From Mugil cephalus (Eukaryota; Chordata; Actinopteri; Mugiliformes; Mugilidae): a stretch of DNA of 64,000 nt. A model generated the notes under the pieces. The model worked only from the letters and a program-made list of their open reading frames with translations, was not told where the DNA came from and did no database searches. The position numbers were made by a program, and so were the translations under genes. Shown here piece by piece: positions 1-13,300 of the stretch. The stretch spans positions 30,495,006-30,559,005 of the forward strand of contig NC_061772.1 of assembly GCF_022458985.1 (NCBI RefSeq), read 5' to 3'. Numbering within the stretch: the first letter of the stretch is position 1; each line of letters opens with the position of its first letter.

Positions 1-2503
1 TGCATACGGTTGTTTTCTTTCGTTCACTGGTTGTTGGAACATAACTTTACTGTGTAGCCCACTGTTGCTAGTAGTAACAAGTGTGGGTGTGGCTAAAGTC
101 AAAACCAGGATGGGGTGGGGGTTCACTCCTAAGCAATGGAAAAGGTAGTTAAAAAAGGTGGTGAGGTGCGGAGTGGTTTAGAGGCAGGCCGTGTATGGAA
201 ATACACCTTTAGAGTGCAGGAAGGTGTCTGAAATTGTCTGAAACTTTTCTCTTTCCACGCTCCTCCCGGCCCCAATTAACACACTAGACGCAAGATTTTT
301 TCCACAGTTGCAGACAAACTGTTCTGTCTCATACAATGTGCAGTGAGACTTACAGAATTTGAACTGTGAGCCTCTGAGTGTGCTCACGTCTCTCTCTCCT
401 CTCCATTGACTGTAATGCAAAGATTTTCTGAGAGAAAAAGGGACCCCTGTTTTAAACTCGCATGTGTATCCAAAATATTTACTCTAGAAAGACAACAAAC
501 GCATCAAAGTCTTCAGGAAGGTCTTACGACGCCCATGGTCTGTTTGCTTTTCTGAAAGGAGCTACCTTTTTGTCACAGTAAGCCCAAATGTAAGGGAGAA
601 AGTTGTCCCTTCCCTGCCTGTCTCTGTCCAGAGCAGTTCTGTCGTTATTGACAACCACTTCAAGTTGCCACGGCAACCTCTAACCCTCAGGCCAGAGCTA
701 CAGCAGAGACCAGTTCATTAATCAGTGACTCCTCTGATGTCTCTGCTGTTAATACTGCGGATCCCTGTCTCCCATACATTTATGTTACAACAGTGCACAC
801 CAACACACACTCCTCTACTACACACACAGGTAACTTTGTAATTATAGTCATACACACATGTGCACATATGTGCGCCACACATACATACACAAACATGCAG
901 GTAACTTTATGTTACACACACAGGTGGTTGATTTTTCCCGAACGACCCATCGTTGCTGAGATATAAACAGTCGTTCGGAGGGCAAAACCTAGAGTACAGT
1001 ATTTGTACCTGCCCTTTGGTTAGACAGCATACAGCAGCAGTTGGCCCCCGTAGCCTTGGCAACAGAAGTTGTGGCCCAGCTGTGGACCTGTTCTCTGTGG
1101 CAACAGAATGCTGGGTCTCAGACAGCCTACAAAAAGATTATGACCGCATAGGTTTGTTGTGAGTATTTGCCTCACAACAAACCTAGACGCAGTCTAGTCT
1201 AGCTAGCAGGGTCCAGTGCCCCCATAACTCTGAGTCCGCAGCCCCCTGGTAGCCTGGTATGACATTCATCCTTGGCTGGAGTATTCCAAAATGCTGGACT
1301 CGTCGTATTGTTACGTCTGCAGACATTTCAGCCCCCCTATCAGCCAAGAGACAGTGTTTGACTCACCAGGGGGATTCAGAAACTGGAAAAAGGCAACATA
1401 CAAAGAGGGAGGACCTGCAGTTCATTCGAGGTCTGAGCACCAATTTTCAGTTTACGAAAAGCTACAAATTATTATGTTGTTGTTTTATAATTATGGTAAA
1501 CACAGAGGTCCTGATATAAAACTAATCCAGTGTGAATAAGCATCTCTTCTTCACTTAAGAATTATGAAGGATGTGCTATAAATCATAGTCTGGACAGATG
1601 TTTGGAGCAAAGTGGGGATGTAGCTGAACTATTCACCAGGTTAGACCACGGATTTAATCATTAAATCAACCATTAATGTGTGAGTCTGTGTAGGCGGGGC
1701 TGAATTAAATACTGATTTGCTTTCTGTTCTTTTTTTACCACCCTACTCATCCTTTTGTTTTAATTTTCTGGTTGCACATATGGCTATTTTTAGGTTTTTG
1801 CAAAGTGCAGGGATTATTGCTGCTTCACACTCCATTTCAGATAGTGGCAGTAATGCACCTAACAGTTATTTGCCATTAAACAAGAAGAAAAAGACAAGGA
1901 GGGGAGGGGTACTCGAACATGTGTGCTCAATTCCATGTTGATCTATTCTGTTCTGTTTTATTGGGACACAAGGGAGAATGCATGGATTCATGTGTACGCA
2001 CAGACTCTTCACACATCAGGATTTTTGGTTGAGCAATGTTCTCTGGTTTTGAGCTTACATCCTCTTTTAGTAGGAAATTCACAAAGTCTTTGTACATGAG
2101 GCCCCTGGAGTCGTTCATGCAGCAGATCAAACAACAACCAGACAGATAATAGTTCAGCTTTTCAATCTACACAACATGGAATATTCTTCTACCGACTCTG
2201 TTTACCTTCTTCTACAACTGGCTTTCATGGATCTTTTTGTTCTGGGGTCATACACCAGATTGAGGTTGAACCCTCTTACCGTTCACTACTTACTCTGTAC
2301 TGTATACAACTCCGTTCAATATCGGCCTCTTAACAATTTACTCTTTATTTTTTTGCCCCTATGTATGCTGTTGCAAACTGCAATTACCCCATTGTGGGAC
2401 GAATAAAGCTTTTCTAATTCTAATTTGTCTAACAACAATGACATGTTGGAATGTTTACTGGAGAATTTATTCGTTCATCATATTTGTTGTTTGTTCATTA
2501 TAG
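1..2503. other. Upstream region, no supported exon
   Basis: No exon is supported here. The short open frames lack splice context and recognisable domains. An N-terminal exon of the NLR gene (for example a death-fold or other leader) was looked for and not found. Contents of note are a CA-rich stretch near 805-925, a perfect 15-bp hairpin at 1149-1185, and near 2380-2415 the sequence attaccccattgtgggac followed by an AATAAA-like tail, which resembles the 3' end of a fish non-LTR retrotransposon. The stretch just before 2504 reads as intron ending in a pyrimidine-rich acceptor. Confidence 0.5.
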
Positions 2504-4307
2504 GACATGAAGCTGCAGTTTGTGGATGTAAAGTTAAATCTGCTCTGAAGGAGAAGTTCCAGTGTGTGTTTGAGGGGACTGCTAAAGCTGGAAACTCAAC
2601 CCTTCTGAATGAGATCTACACAGAGCTCTACATCACAGAGGGAGGGACTGCAGAGGTCAATGATGAACATGAGGTCAGACAGATTGAAACAGCATCCAGG
2701 AAACCACACAGAGCAGAAACAAGCATCAGACAAGAAGACCTCTTTAAAGCCTCACCTGGAAGACATGGACCAATCAGAAGAGTGATGACAAAGGGAGTGG
2801 CTGGCATTGGGAAAACAGTCTTAACACAGAAGTTCACTCTGGACTGGGCTGAAGACAAAGCCAACCAGGACATCCTCTTCATATTTCCATTGACTTTCAG
2901 AGAGCTGAATGTGGTGAAAGAGAGAAAGTTCAGCTTGGTGGAACTTGTTCATCACTTCTTCACTGAAACCAAAGAAGCAGGAATCTGCAGCTTTGAAGAG
3001 TTTCAGGTTGTGTTCATCTTTGACGGCCTGGATGAGTGTCGACTTCCTCTGGACTTCCACAAGACTGAGATCCTGACTGATGTTACAGAGTCCACCTCAG
3101 TGGATGTGCTGCTGACAAACCTCATCAGGGGGAAACTGCTTCCCTCTGCTCACCTCTGGATAACCACACGACCTGCAGCAGCCAATCAGATCCCTCCTGA
3201 GTGTGTTGACATGGTGACAGAGGTCAGAGGGTTCACTGACCCCCAGAAGGAGGAGTACTTCAGGAAGAGGTTCAGAGATGAGGAGCAGGCCAGCAGCATC
3301 ATCTCCCACATCAAGACATCACGAAGCCTCCACATCATGTGTCGCATCCCAGTCTTCTGCTGGATCACGGCTACAGTTCTGGAGGATGTGTTGGAAACCA
3401 GAGGGGGAGGAGAGCTGCCCAAGACCCTGACTGAGATGTACATCCACTTCCTGGTGGTTCAGGCCAAAGTCAAGAAGGACAAGTATGATGGAGGAGCTGA
3501 GACTGATCCACTCTGGGATAAAAAGAGCAGGAAGATGATTAAGTCTCTGGGAAAACTGGCTTTTGATCAGCTGCAGAAAGGAAACCTGATCTTCTATGAA
3601 TCAGACCTGAGAGAGTGTGGCATCGATATCAGAGCAGCCTCAGTGTACTCAGGAGTGTTGACACAGATCTTTAAAGAGGAGAGAGGCCTGTACCAGGACA
3701 AGGTGTTCTGCTTCGTCCACCTGAGCGTTCAGGAGTTTCTGGCTGCTCTTCGTGTCCATCTGACCTTCATCAACTCTGGTGTCAACCTGATGGAAGAACA
3801 ACAAACTACATGTCTGAAGTCTAAAATCTTTAGAAACAAGCGTAAACTAATACGTCTCCATCAGAGTGCTGTGGACAAGGCCTTACAGAGTCCAAATGGA
3901 CACCTGGACTTGTTCCTCCGCTTCCTCCTGGGTCTTTCACTGCAGACCAACCAGACTCTCCTACGAGGCATGCTGACACAGACAGGAAGTAGATCACAGA
4001 CCAATCAGGAAACAGTCCAGTACATCAAGGAGAAGATCAGTGAGAATGTGTCTGCAGAGAGAAGCATCAATCTGTTCCACTGTCTGAATGAACTGAATGA
4101 TGTTTCTCTAGTGGAGGAGATCCAACAGTCCCTGAGATCAGGACATCTCTCCACAGATAAACTGTCTCCTGCTCAGTGGTCAGCTCTGATCTTCATCTTA
4201 CTGTCATCAGGAGAAGATCTGGATGAGTTTGACCTGAAGAAATACTCTGCTTCAGGGGAGGCTCTTCTGAGGCTGCTGCCAGTGGTCAAAGCCTCCAACA
4301 AAGCTCT
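2504..4307 (+). CDS. NLRC3-like exon: FISNA + NACHT + helical region
   Basis: This 1804-nt exon follows acceptor ttcattatag and ends at donor GCTCT|gtaagt. It enters in phase 1 and leaves in phase 2. The first part ([47 protein letters not shown]) is the FISNA segment found before NACHT in fish NLRs. Walker A GVAGIGKT is encoded near 2794-2817, Walker B FIFDGLDE near 3013-3036, and the TTRP sensor-like motif near 3164-3175. The nucleotide-binding residues therefore appear intact. Winged-helix and helical regions follow ([19 protein letters not shown]). The open frame extends upstream to a Met at 2425, but that stretch looks like intron, so the exon start is set at the acceptor. Expected role: ATP-dependent oligomerisation. 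Confidence 0.9.
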
Positions 4308-7300
4308 GTAAGTTCATCATCAATAAATACACATCAACCTGTCAGCTGGTCGCTAAGTTAAAGGGTTTTCTGTCATTGTCTCTTCAGCCTGAGAAACTGT
4401 AACCTCTCAGAGAGAAGCTGTGAAGCTCTGTCTTCAGTCCTCAGCTCCCAGTCCTCTAATCTGAAACATCTGGACCTGAGTATCAACAACCTGAAGGATT
4501 CAGGAGTGAAGCATCTGTCTGCTGGACTGGAGAGTCCAAACTGTAAACTGGAGACTCTGAGGTCAGTTTTCATTTCTTTTCTTCTCAGGCTTCTGAAGAA
4601 TGGAGATCCAGTTTAGATGAGTTCTCTTGTCAGGACTGTTAGATAGAAAAGGAGCTCAAAGAGTTGAAATGAAGGAGCATCATGTTCCTGAACATCAGCA
4701 GGTATCTCCTCAGTCATCGGTGGTGGGCCTGATCACAAACCACATCAAGTCCAGTCTTCACATGTGTTGACATTAACAGAGTTCTTGGTGTCACTAATCA
4801 TTCTTTCTGTCCATACTGTCTGTGGACAAATCCCCTTATAGTCTGACTCCAATCAGACCAGATGGAGGACAACATCCACTGTGTTGTTGTGTTGTGTTGA
4901 TCTTCAACTCATCTTGTTCTTCAGCACATCCAGTCAGTATCAGTTTGTTTGTTTGTTTATACAGAAATTTTATTCTAACAGTTAGCATTGTGTATTCTGA
5001 TGGGAATGAAGCACTGTGTGGCTGCTTTCCTGTAGAGCGAGGGTGGAGTGAAGGAGGTAACTGTCACAGTCCAGGATGTTGTGTAACTTCTTCATGTAGC
5101 ACCTTTCAGTGACAGTCCCCACAGAGGGCAGACTCCTTCCTTAAACTGAGCCAGCCCTGCAAATGAGATTTTCCAGATACTTCCTGTTCTTGTCTGTCAG
5201 GAAGAGAGAGTTGTTTGGAGGAATTTGTTGGTAAAACCAAAGGTAGTAATAATCTTGAGATGTCATGAAGGTCTTCCAGACAAAAGCACAATTTCCCAGT
5301 GCAAACCACTGTGAAAAAAACAATGCCCATGATCCGTTCGGTTTTAAATGGTTAAGTCAAACTTAAAATTCCCATTTCAGTTGAAGATGTTAAAAGGGTA
5401 AAGCTTGTATTGGTACTCTCCAATGATATGATATCATCAGCAAATGAGCATATTTTTGTTGCTGTTGTTTAATATTAATGCCTTCAATTCCTCATTCTGT
5501 CATGTAGCTTCATTGCATCTAGGGCTGGGTGGTATACCGGTGCATACTGGTATTTATATACGTGTGTATATATATTTGGTTATTATATAATTTTTTAATA
5601 TACCATATATTTGATTACACAGCATTCAGAGACAATGTTTCAGACTGGAACATTTTCAGTGTAGTGCTTCTAAATGTGCATGGTGTGACTGTGAGGTGTG
5701 GTGAAGATGGAAAGATCCAAAAATTAGGCAGAACAGGATGACCCTGAAGCAGGGATCGATCTTTCACGGTGGCAGATGGCAGCACCCCCAAAACAATGTT
5801 TTGCAAACTACTGTCACAGTTAATTTCTTAACTAATTAAGTTAAGTTAATCAGTTCTATTTGAATGGGAAAATGTTCTTTGACAACACTTAACAGAGATG
5901 TGGTCAGCTTTGCTGCCCATCTGGTTTATGTTAGCCTGGACATGCTCTTCACTGTTGCAGAACAAATAATATGTTGCTTTTCTTAGACTTTTGTCAGACT
6001 TAGTAAAAAGAAAGACGAAATAAAATACAATTATAGTAGCAAAATAAAAAATAAGTAATATCTAGTAAAATAAAAGAAACTGTAATCATAAAAGATTTAC
6101 ATCTCCATCTGTTTGTATGATCATACCGCTACTTTGGCAGCAGTAGGTAGAAAAGCTCTGTATAAATCTAAAACCATTTACTGGAGGCAAAGAGGAGGGA
6201 GGTGTCAGGGTGGAGGTTCACTACTGAACCCAGAAGAACACAACAAACAGAGTTTCAGGTTTCAATGGGGGATTATTAGTTTAAAAGATGTTGAACATTA
6301 AGATCTTCTTTCAGGTCCAAAACCAGGCAGAGGTAAAACAGACAGAAAGAAGCTACAGAGCAGGATGAGAAGAACAGGATCTAACAACAAGATAAAGAAA
6401 TTATTATGATTGAAATTGAGAAAACACAGAAACTTCCTGATGTCTGAACATGTCTACTGATGTGGTGATGAGATGGAGGGAAGCCTGGAATAAATAGTGG
6501 AGTTGATTGAGTCAGTAACAGCTGGTGAACTACTCCTCTCACCTGACTCCACTCCTGTAATTAAACACCAGAAACAAAGAAAAGAGAAGGAGCCTCCAGA
6601 TCAGGAGGCAGAGGACATGAATGCCATTGGTTCTTATTCAAGTTGTAGCTTTGAATAAATACTTTGAATGGATTTAATTCAGTCTGAGAGACAGAGACTG
6701 AGAGAAGCTCCAATGTATTCTATCAAAATCATCAAGACTCATTAAAACAGCTCTGGTCTGTTGTTTGGATGGAGCTGATTATTTACAGAGTCTCAAATGT
6801 CTCATATGTCTTTTCTATTATAATTGTGTATCTTGTAGTCTACATAGAGAATAGATATGGGCCTGACATCACTACAGTTTTCTGATAATTATTCTCTGTC
6901 AATGAGGATGGCTGATCTTCTTCCTCATCTTTAAGAGTCCAGTTAAAGAATGATGCAAGGAGAGGGATTAGTTCTTTAAAGTCCTGACAGCTGAGGTATC
7001 AACAGGAGGCAGGACAGCAGAGGTGAGGCTCAAAACTGGCATCTCCTCCTGGAGGGTTTCCAGAAGGAGACTCCAGAAATTCAAGGAGGACTGGCCTGGC
7101 GTGTTCTGTCCTAACTGATGATGGTTTTTATTTTTATCATGGTGGAAGAAAGATGGGTCCCCAGGAAACTGAATAACAGAAAAGTCCGGAACTCAGTATC
7201 ATGACTCTACTGCTGCAATTTAAAACCTGAAAACATCTGATTATTAATGATTTAATCTACATCTTTTATTCTTTATTCAGGTTGTGTAGCTGCAGTTTGT

Positions 7301-10300
7301 CAGAGATCAGCTGTGATTCTCTGGTCTCAGCTCTGAAGTCCAACCCCTCCCATCTGAAACATCTGGACCTGAGTGACAACAACCTGAAGGATTCAGGAGT
7401 GAAGCAGCTGTGTGGTTTTCTGGAGAGTCCAGACTGTAGACTGGAGACTCTGGAGTGAGTTCACTGTCTGTTACTGTTGTAGATCTGATATGTTTAATCA
7501 CCAACTGAATCTAATTCATGTTCCTCCATCAATCTGTAAATGTCCTTTAGTTCATCTTTTCTGTTTCCTTGTCTCCAAGTTTTTGTGGCAGAACGTGTAG
7601 AAAACATCCACTGTTAGTTGTTGAAGTCAATGAATGTTTGTGATTAGAGCTGAAGAGTCACATCTGGATCCAGAAGATCCTCTCAACTCACATTTGTTTC
7701 AACTGACAAAGTTTTCTTGATCAAGTGCAAAGATTTCTTTGTTTTGTGTTTATTTCAAAGTGACTTGACTGATAATGTCTGATCATTGATATTGATCCTG
7801 TAATGAGGTCAGCAGCATCTTATTGATCTGTGTTGACATCAATAGTTGTCTGAATGTTGTGCTGATGTTTGGATGATATCTGTAGAAGGCTGAAATGATG
7901 AAGATCCACAATAACACAAGGACAAAGTCACTCTACTCATTTTAGAGAACAGCTCATTGATCAGGACACATTTCAGACCTCAACACATCTGACTGATCAT
8001 CAATCATTTCATCTTTTATTCTTTATTCAGGTTGATGAGCTGCAGTTTGTCAGAGATCAGCTGTGATTCTCTGGTCTCAGCTCTGAAGTCCAACCCCTCC
8101 CATCTGAAACATCTGGACCTGAGTAAAAACAACCTGAAGGATTCAGGAGTGAAGCAGCTGTGTGGTTTTCTGGAGAGTCCAGACTGTAGACTGGAGACTC
8201 TGAGGTCAGACTCCATGTTTTCTTTGTGTGCTGAGATGAATATGATGGTAAAGTTGTGGTGACTCTAAACTTTGGACATTTTTGAAATAAAACTCACGTC
8301 AGTTACTTGCCTTTCTTTCATGATATTGATAAAATGGTCATTTATTGAAATAGTTTAGTCTCTCAAGTGACTCAATTATAGTGAACAATGAACTTTGTCT
8401 TTTTAATATTTTATTTAACCAGGTTTGTCTCATTGAGATCAGAGATCTCTTTTACAGGGGAGAATTGGTCAAGTGTGGCATCAACACAGTATTAAACTCA
8501 CATCTTTTATTCTTTATTCAGGTTGATGAGCTGCAGTTTGTCAGAGATCAGCTGTGATTCTCTGGGACCAGCTCTGAAGTCCAACCCCTCCCATCTGAAA
8601 CATCTGGACCTGAGTAAAAACAACCTGAAGGATTCAGGAGTGAAGCAGCTGTGTGGTTTTCTGGAGAGTCCAGACTGTAGACTGGAGACTCTGGAGTGAG
8701 TTCACTGTCTGTTACTGTTGTAGATCTGATATGTTTAATCACCAACTGAATCTAATTCATGTTCCTCCATCAATCTGTAAATGTCCTTTAGTTCATCTTT
8801 TCTGTTTCCTTGTCTCCAAGTCTTTGCAGCAGAACCTGTAGAACCTGTAGATGAAGAAAAAAACAAAGCAGTTTGAATGAACAATAATCAATAATGTGCT
8901 CAGGTCATTGTTTTTCATGACTCTACAATCCACTTAAGTTTGCATTAACCACATTTGTTCCTCAGTTTTCCTCCTCTTGCTCCCTCTAAATGTTTTTCCT
9001 CAGAGAGCTGGTTGATGCTCTGCTCTCGTTCAATCTCTGTCTGTCTCAGCTTTTTATTCCCTGTGAACTAAACTCTGCCTCCACGCTCCCTCGACTTGGC
9101 TCAGTGTTAAAATGTGTTTGAATCTCTCCTCTCCAACCCCCCGGTCCTGGTAGAGGAACTGAGTAGTTCTGTTCAAATAAAGTTGGGACTGTTTCCCTCC
9201 TTTAACAGTCGTCACCTTCTCTCAAACTTAGACTCACAGTCATCACCTGTTTTTAAATGCTGATTAGCTACAAACATGAGTATGTGGACGTACTGTAAAG
9301 GTAACTACTCTGTTGTATATACTAGATGATTGACACAAAGGTATAACACTGTTGTTCTGCTTTTGTTTCCTCTCTTCACTGGAATTTTTTTAAAAAAAAA
9401 GAAAAAACATTTAAAATACCTGATGATAATACTGAGAAAACACCAGGCTAACCATGAACAGAACGACACAGGAAGTAAATGAACTGGCGGAGATTTTTCC
9501 GGAAATATCTCTTTGATATAAAATATGATTGGATTTTGAACAGCCAATCAGAATTTGTCCTTTCTGGTGCACAGGGAATAAAAAGCTGAGAGAGACAGAG
9601 ACTGAACGAGAGCAGAGCATCAACCAGCTCTCTGAGGAAAAACATTTAGAGGGAGCAAGAGGAGGAAAACTGAGGAACAAATGTGTTGTTAATGCAAACT
9701 TAAGTGGATTGTAGAGTCATGAAAAACAATTATACCAGCACTTTATTGATTATTGTTAATTCAAACTGCTTTATTTTCATTTTAACTTTTGCACAAAATA
9801 TAATATTGAGTTCTTGCAAAAAATCAAGTTTTTTGCTCAAAGTTTCTCATTAATTGATCGGAATTGTGGCACGAAAATAACATAAAACATATCCACAATA
9901 ACACAAGGACAAAGTCACTCTACTCATTTTAGAGAACAGCTCATTGATCAGGACACATTTCAGACCTCGACACATCTGACTGATCATCAATAATTTCATC
10001 TTTTATTCTTCATTCAGGTTGAAGAGCTGCAGTTTGTCAGAGATCAGCTGTGATTCTCTTGGACCAGCTCTGAAGTCCAACCCCTCCCATCTGAAACATC
10101 TGGACCTGACTAACAACGACCTGAAGGATTCAGGAGTGAAGCAGCTGTGTGGTTTTCTGAAGACTCCAGACTGTAGACTGGAGACTCTGAGGTGAGTTCA
10201 CTGAGTGTTACTGTTGTAGATCTGATATGTTTAATCACCAACTGAATCTAATTCATGTTCCTACATCAGTCTGTAAATGTCCTTTAGTTCATCTTTTCTG

Positions 10301-13300
10301 TTTCCTTGTCTCCAAGTCTTTGTAGCAGAACCTGTAGAACATTCAATTCAATTCAATTCAATTCAATTCAATTCAATTCAATTCAATTCAATTCAATTCA
10401 ATTCAATTCAATTCAATTCAATTCAATTCAGTCAATTCAGTCAAGTCAAGTCAAGTCAAGTCAAGTCAATTCAGTTTTATTTATATAGCGCCAATAACAA
10501 TTCAAATCACTTTAAGAATGTTCATAAAAACCATCCTGAAACCTCCAGAGCAGCCTGAGGGAAAAACTCCTTTCAACAGGAAGAAACCTTGACCAGAACC
10601 AGCTCATATGGAGGAACCATCTGCTGAAGACCAGCCGGGTAGAAACAGAGAAGATAGAGAGAAAAGAAGAACAGGAGAAACAGATAAACAAACTTCTGTC
10701 ATAGATACAAACATCAAGCTGAAGGAAACATGTAGGATCTAGTAATATAACACATAACTGATGATCTGTGACAGTTTGTGAGTATAACAGGAATCATGGG
10801 CAGGTTGGTGAATAGTTCATCTAGGTAGGAGTGGACAACTGGAGGAGGACATGAAGACTGGGACAGATTTAGTTTATGGAGCTCCACAGGTCTGATACAC
10901 AGACTCCAGACCATGAAGACTGGGCTGGTTGATGAGGCCACGGCAGCAGATGTAGCTTAGAACTCCACAGGTCAGATATTCAGCCTCCAGACCAGAGACC
11001 CTCACAAGAAGATGGAGGGGAGAGAGGGAGACACAGTGGTTAGTAAATTATAAGAGATAGAAAATAAAATGATAAGATATTAGAGGACAGGAGTCAGAGA
11101 AGAAAGAGGAGAGGACATGTCCTCAGTACATCGTCCCCCTGCAGCCTAGGCCTATAGCAGCATAACTAAGGGATGGTTAAGTCCAGCTCTAACTATAAGC
11201 TTTGTCAAAAAGGAAAGTCTTAGTCCTGACCTTAAACGTAGAGACTGTGTCTGCCTCCCGAACCCAAACTGGGAGCTGGTTCCACAGGAGAGGAGCCTGA
11301 TAGCTGAAGGCTCTACCTCCCATTCTACTTTTAGAAACTCTAGGAACCACAAGTAGACCTGCACTTAGAGATCGTAGTGATCTGTTGGGACAGTATGGTT
11401 CTATGAGGTCTTTCAGATATGATGGAGCTAGGCCTTTCAGGGCCTTGTATGTAAGGAGGAGGATTTTAAATTCAATTCTAGATTTTAAAGGGAGCCAATG
11501 AAGAGAAGCTAATACTGGAGTAATATGATCTCTCTTGCTAATTCCTGTCAGTGCTCTTGCTGTAGCGTTTTGAATCAATTGGAGGCTTTTTAAAGAGTAT
11601 TTGGAGCCAGACACTAACGAGTTACAATAATCCAGCCTGGAAGACACAAATGCATGAACTACTTTTTCCGCATCACTCTGAGAAAGGATGTTCCTAATGT
11701 TGATGATATTATGAAGGTGAAAGAAAGCAGTCCTGGTCACCTGCTTTATGTGAGAATTAAAGGACATATCCTGGTCAAATATAACACCAAGGTTTTTCAC
11801 AGTAGTACTGGAGGCCAAGGTAATGCCATCCAACAAAACCAGGTGATAAGATAATGAATCTCTGACATGTTTAGAGCCAAATACGATAACTTCTGTTTTG
11901 TCTGAGTTTAAAAGTAGAAAATTATAGGTCATCCAAGCCTTTATGTCTTTAAGGCATGCTTGGAGTTTAACCAGCTGATTAGTTTCATCTGGTTTCATGG
12001 ATAAATATAGCTGGGTATCATCTGCGTAGCAATGGAAGTTTATGCCTTGCTTTCTAATAATATTGCCAAAGGGAAGCATGTATAATGTTAATAATACTGT
12101 CCTAGCACAAAACCCTGAGGAACTCCATAGCTTACTTTGGTATATATAGAAGAATTGTTGTTTACATGGACAAACTGGAATCTGTCTGACAGATATTCCA
12201 AAAAAGTGTTGAGTAAGGTCAGCTGAACTTGTAGAATTTCTTGAAGACGTTTCGCCACTCATCCGAGTAGTTTCTTCAGTTCTGATAAACTAGTGGGAAA
12301 TCGAGGTTTGAATAGGAAAAACTCTGTGGGTACCACCCACCCGAAACTTGCTTGACCAGAAACTGGGGTCATTAATTTCCATAATGGCTGGTACTTACCT
12401 GTCCTTGAATGGGGGGAACTGTGTGCCTAAGCTACTTACACTATGAATAGAGCTCTAACAAGGCTATTGTCAATGGGAGCCTGGAGACTCAAGGTGTGAA
12501 TGGTGTTGAAACTTCTTGGGGACAGAAGTCAAGACTGAATTATAAATAGATGGTAAATTAAATCTCAGTCCACCTCCTCTGTTTAGAGAAGGTTTTTCCA
12601 CTTTGACATAGATGGCTTCCTTAACTCCTCTCTCAAACCATCTGTCCTCTCTGGCCAGGACTTTGACATTGGTATCTGACAGATATGATTCAAACCAGTC
12701 TAATGCAGTTCCTGTAATCTTGATCACACTTTCAAGTCTCTGTAGTAAAATACTGTGATCAATAGTGTCAAATGCAGCACTGAGATTTAGCAGGACAAGT
12801 ATAGAGACAAGTCCACTGTCTGAAGCCATGAGGAGATCATTGGTAACTTTAACCAGAGCCATTTCTGTACTATGATGAGCTCTAAAACCTGACTGAAACT
12901 CTGCAGACAAACCATTCCTGTTTAAATGATGAACCAACTGATTGACAACAACCTTTTATAAAACTTTAGAGATAGAGGGAAGGTTGGAAATTGGCCTATA
13001 GTTGGCTAAAACATCTGGGTCAAGAGTGGGTTTTTTAAGTAATGGTTTAATTACAGCAGTTTTAAAAGACTGGGACATATATCCTGTTAATAAAGATAAG
13101 TTTATCTGATTTAATATGGAGGTATCAATTAATGGAAAAACCTCCTTGAGCAACATAGTCAGGATGGGATCTAGAAGCTCTGAAGAGAGCTCAGGAGCAT
13201 CAATTAGAGAGAAAGAATCCAAATATTGACTCGGTCCTACTGAGATTTCTAATGCCACTGTACTTATATCTTTGACAGGTGGAAGGATGCTATGAATTTT

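Noticed and set aside
2425-2503. Met at 2425 as the NLR start codon
   Set aside because: The upstream residues do not resemble the family, and a clear acceptor at 2494-2503 marks the exon edge.
7307-7504. Recurrent 65-residue open frame antisense to LRR exons (also near 8548, 18069, 21533, 24200, 27966, 30160)
   Set aside because: It is a shadow of the duplicated sense exons. It recurs only because the exons are copies.
10277-10558. Ser/Ile/Gln/Phe-rich open frame
   Set aside because: It is a translation of the pentanucleotide tail of the LINE.
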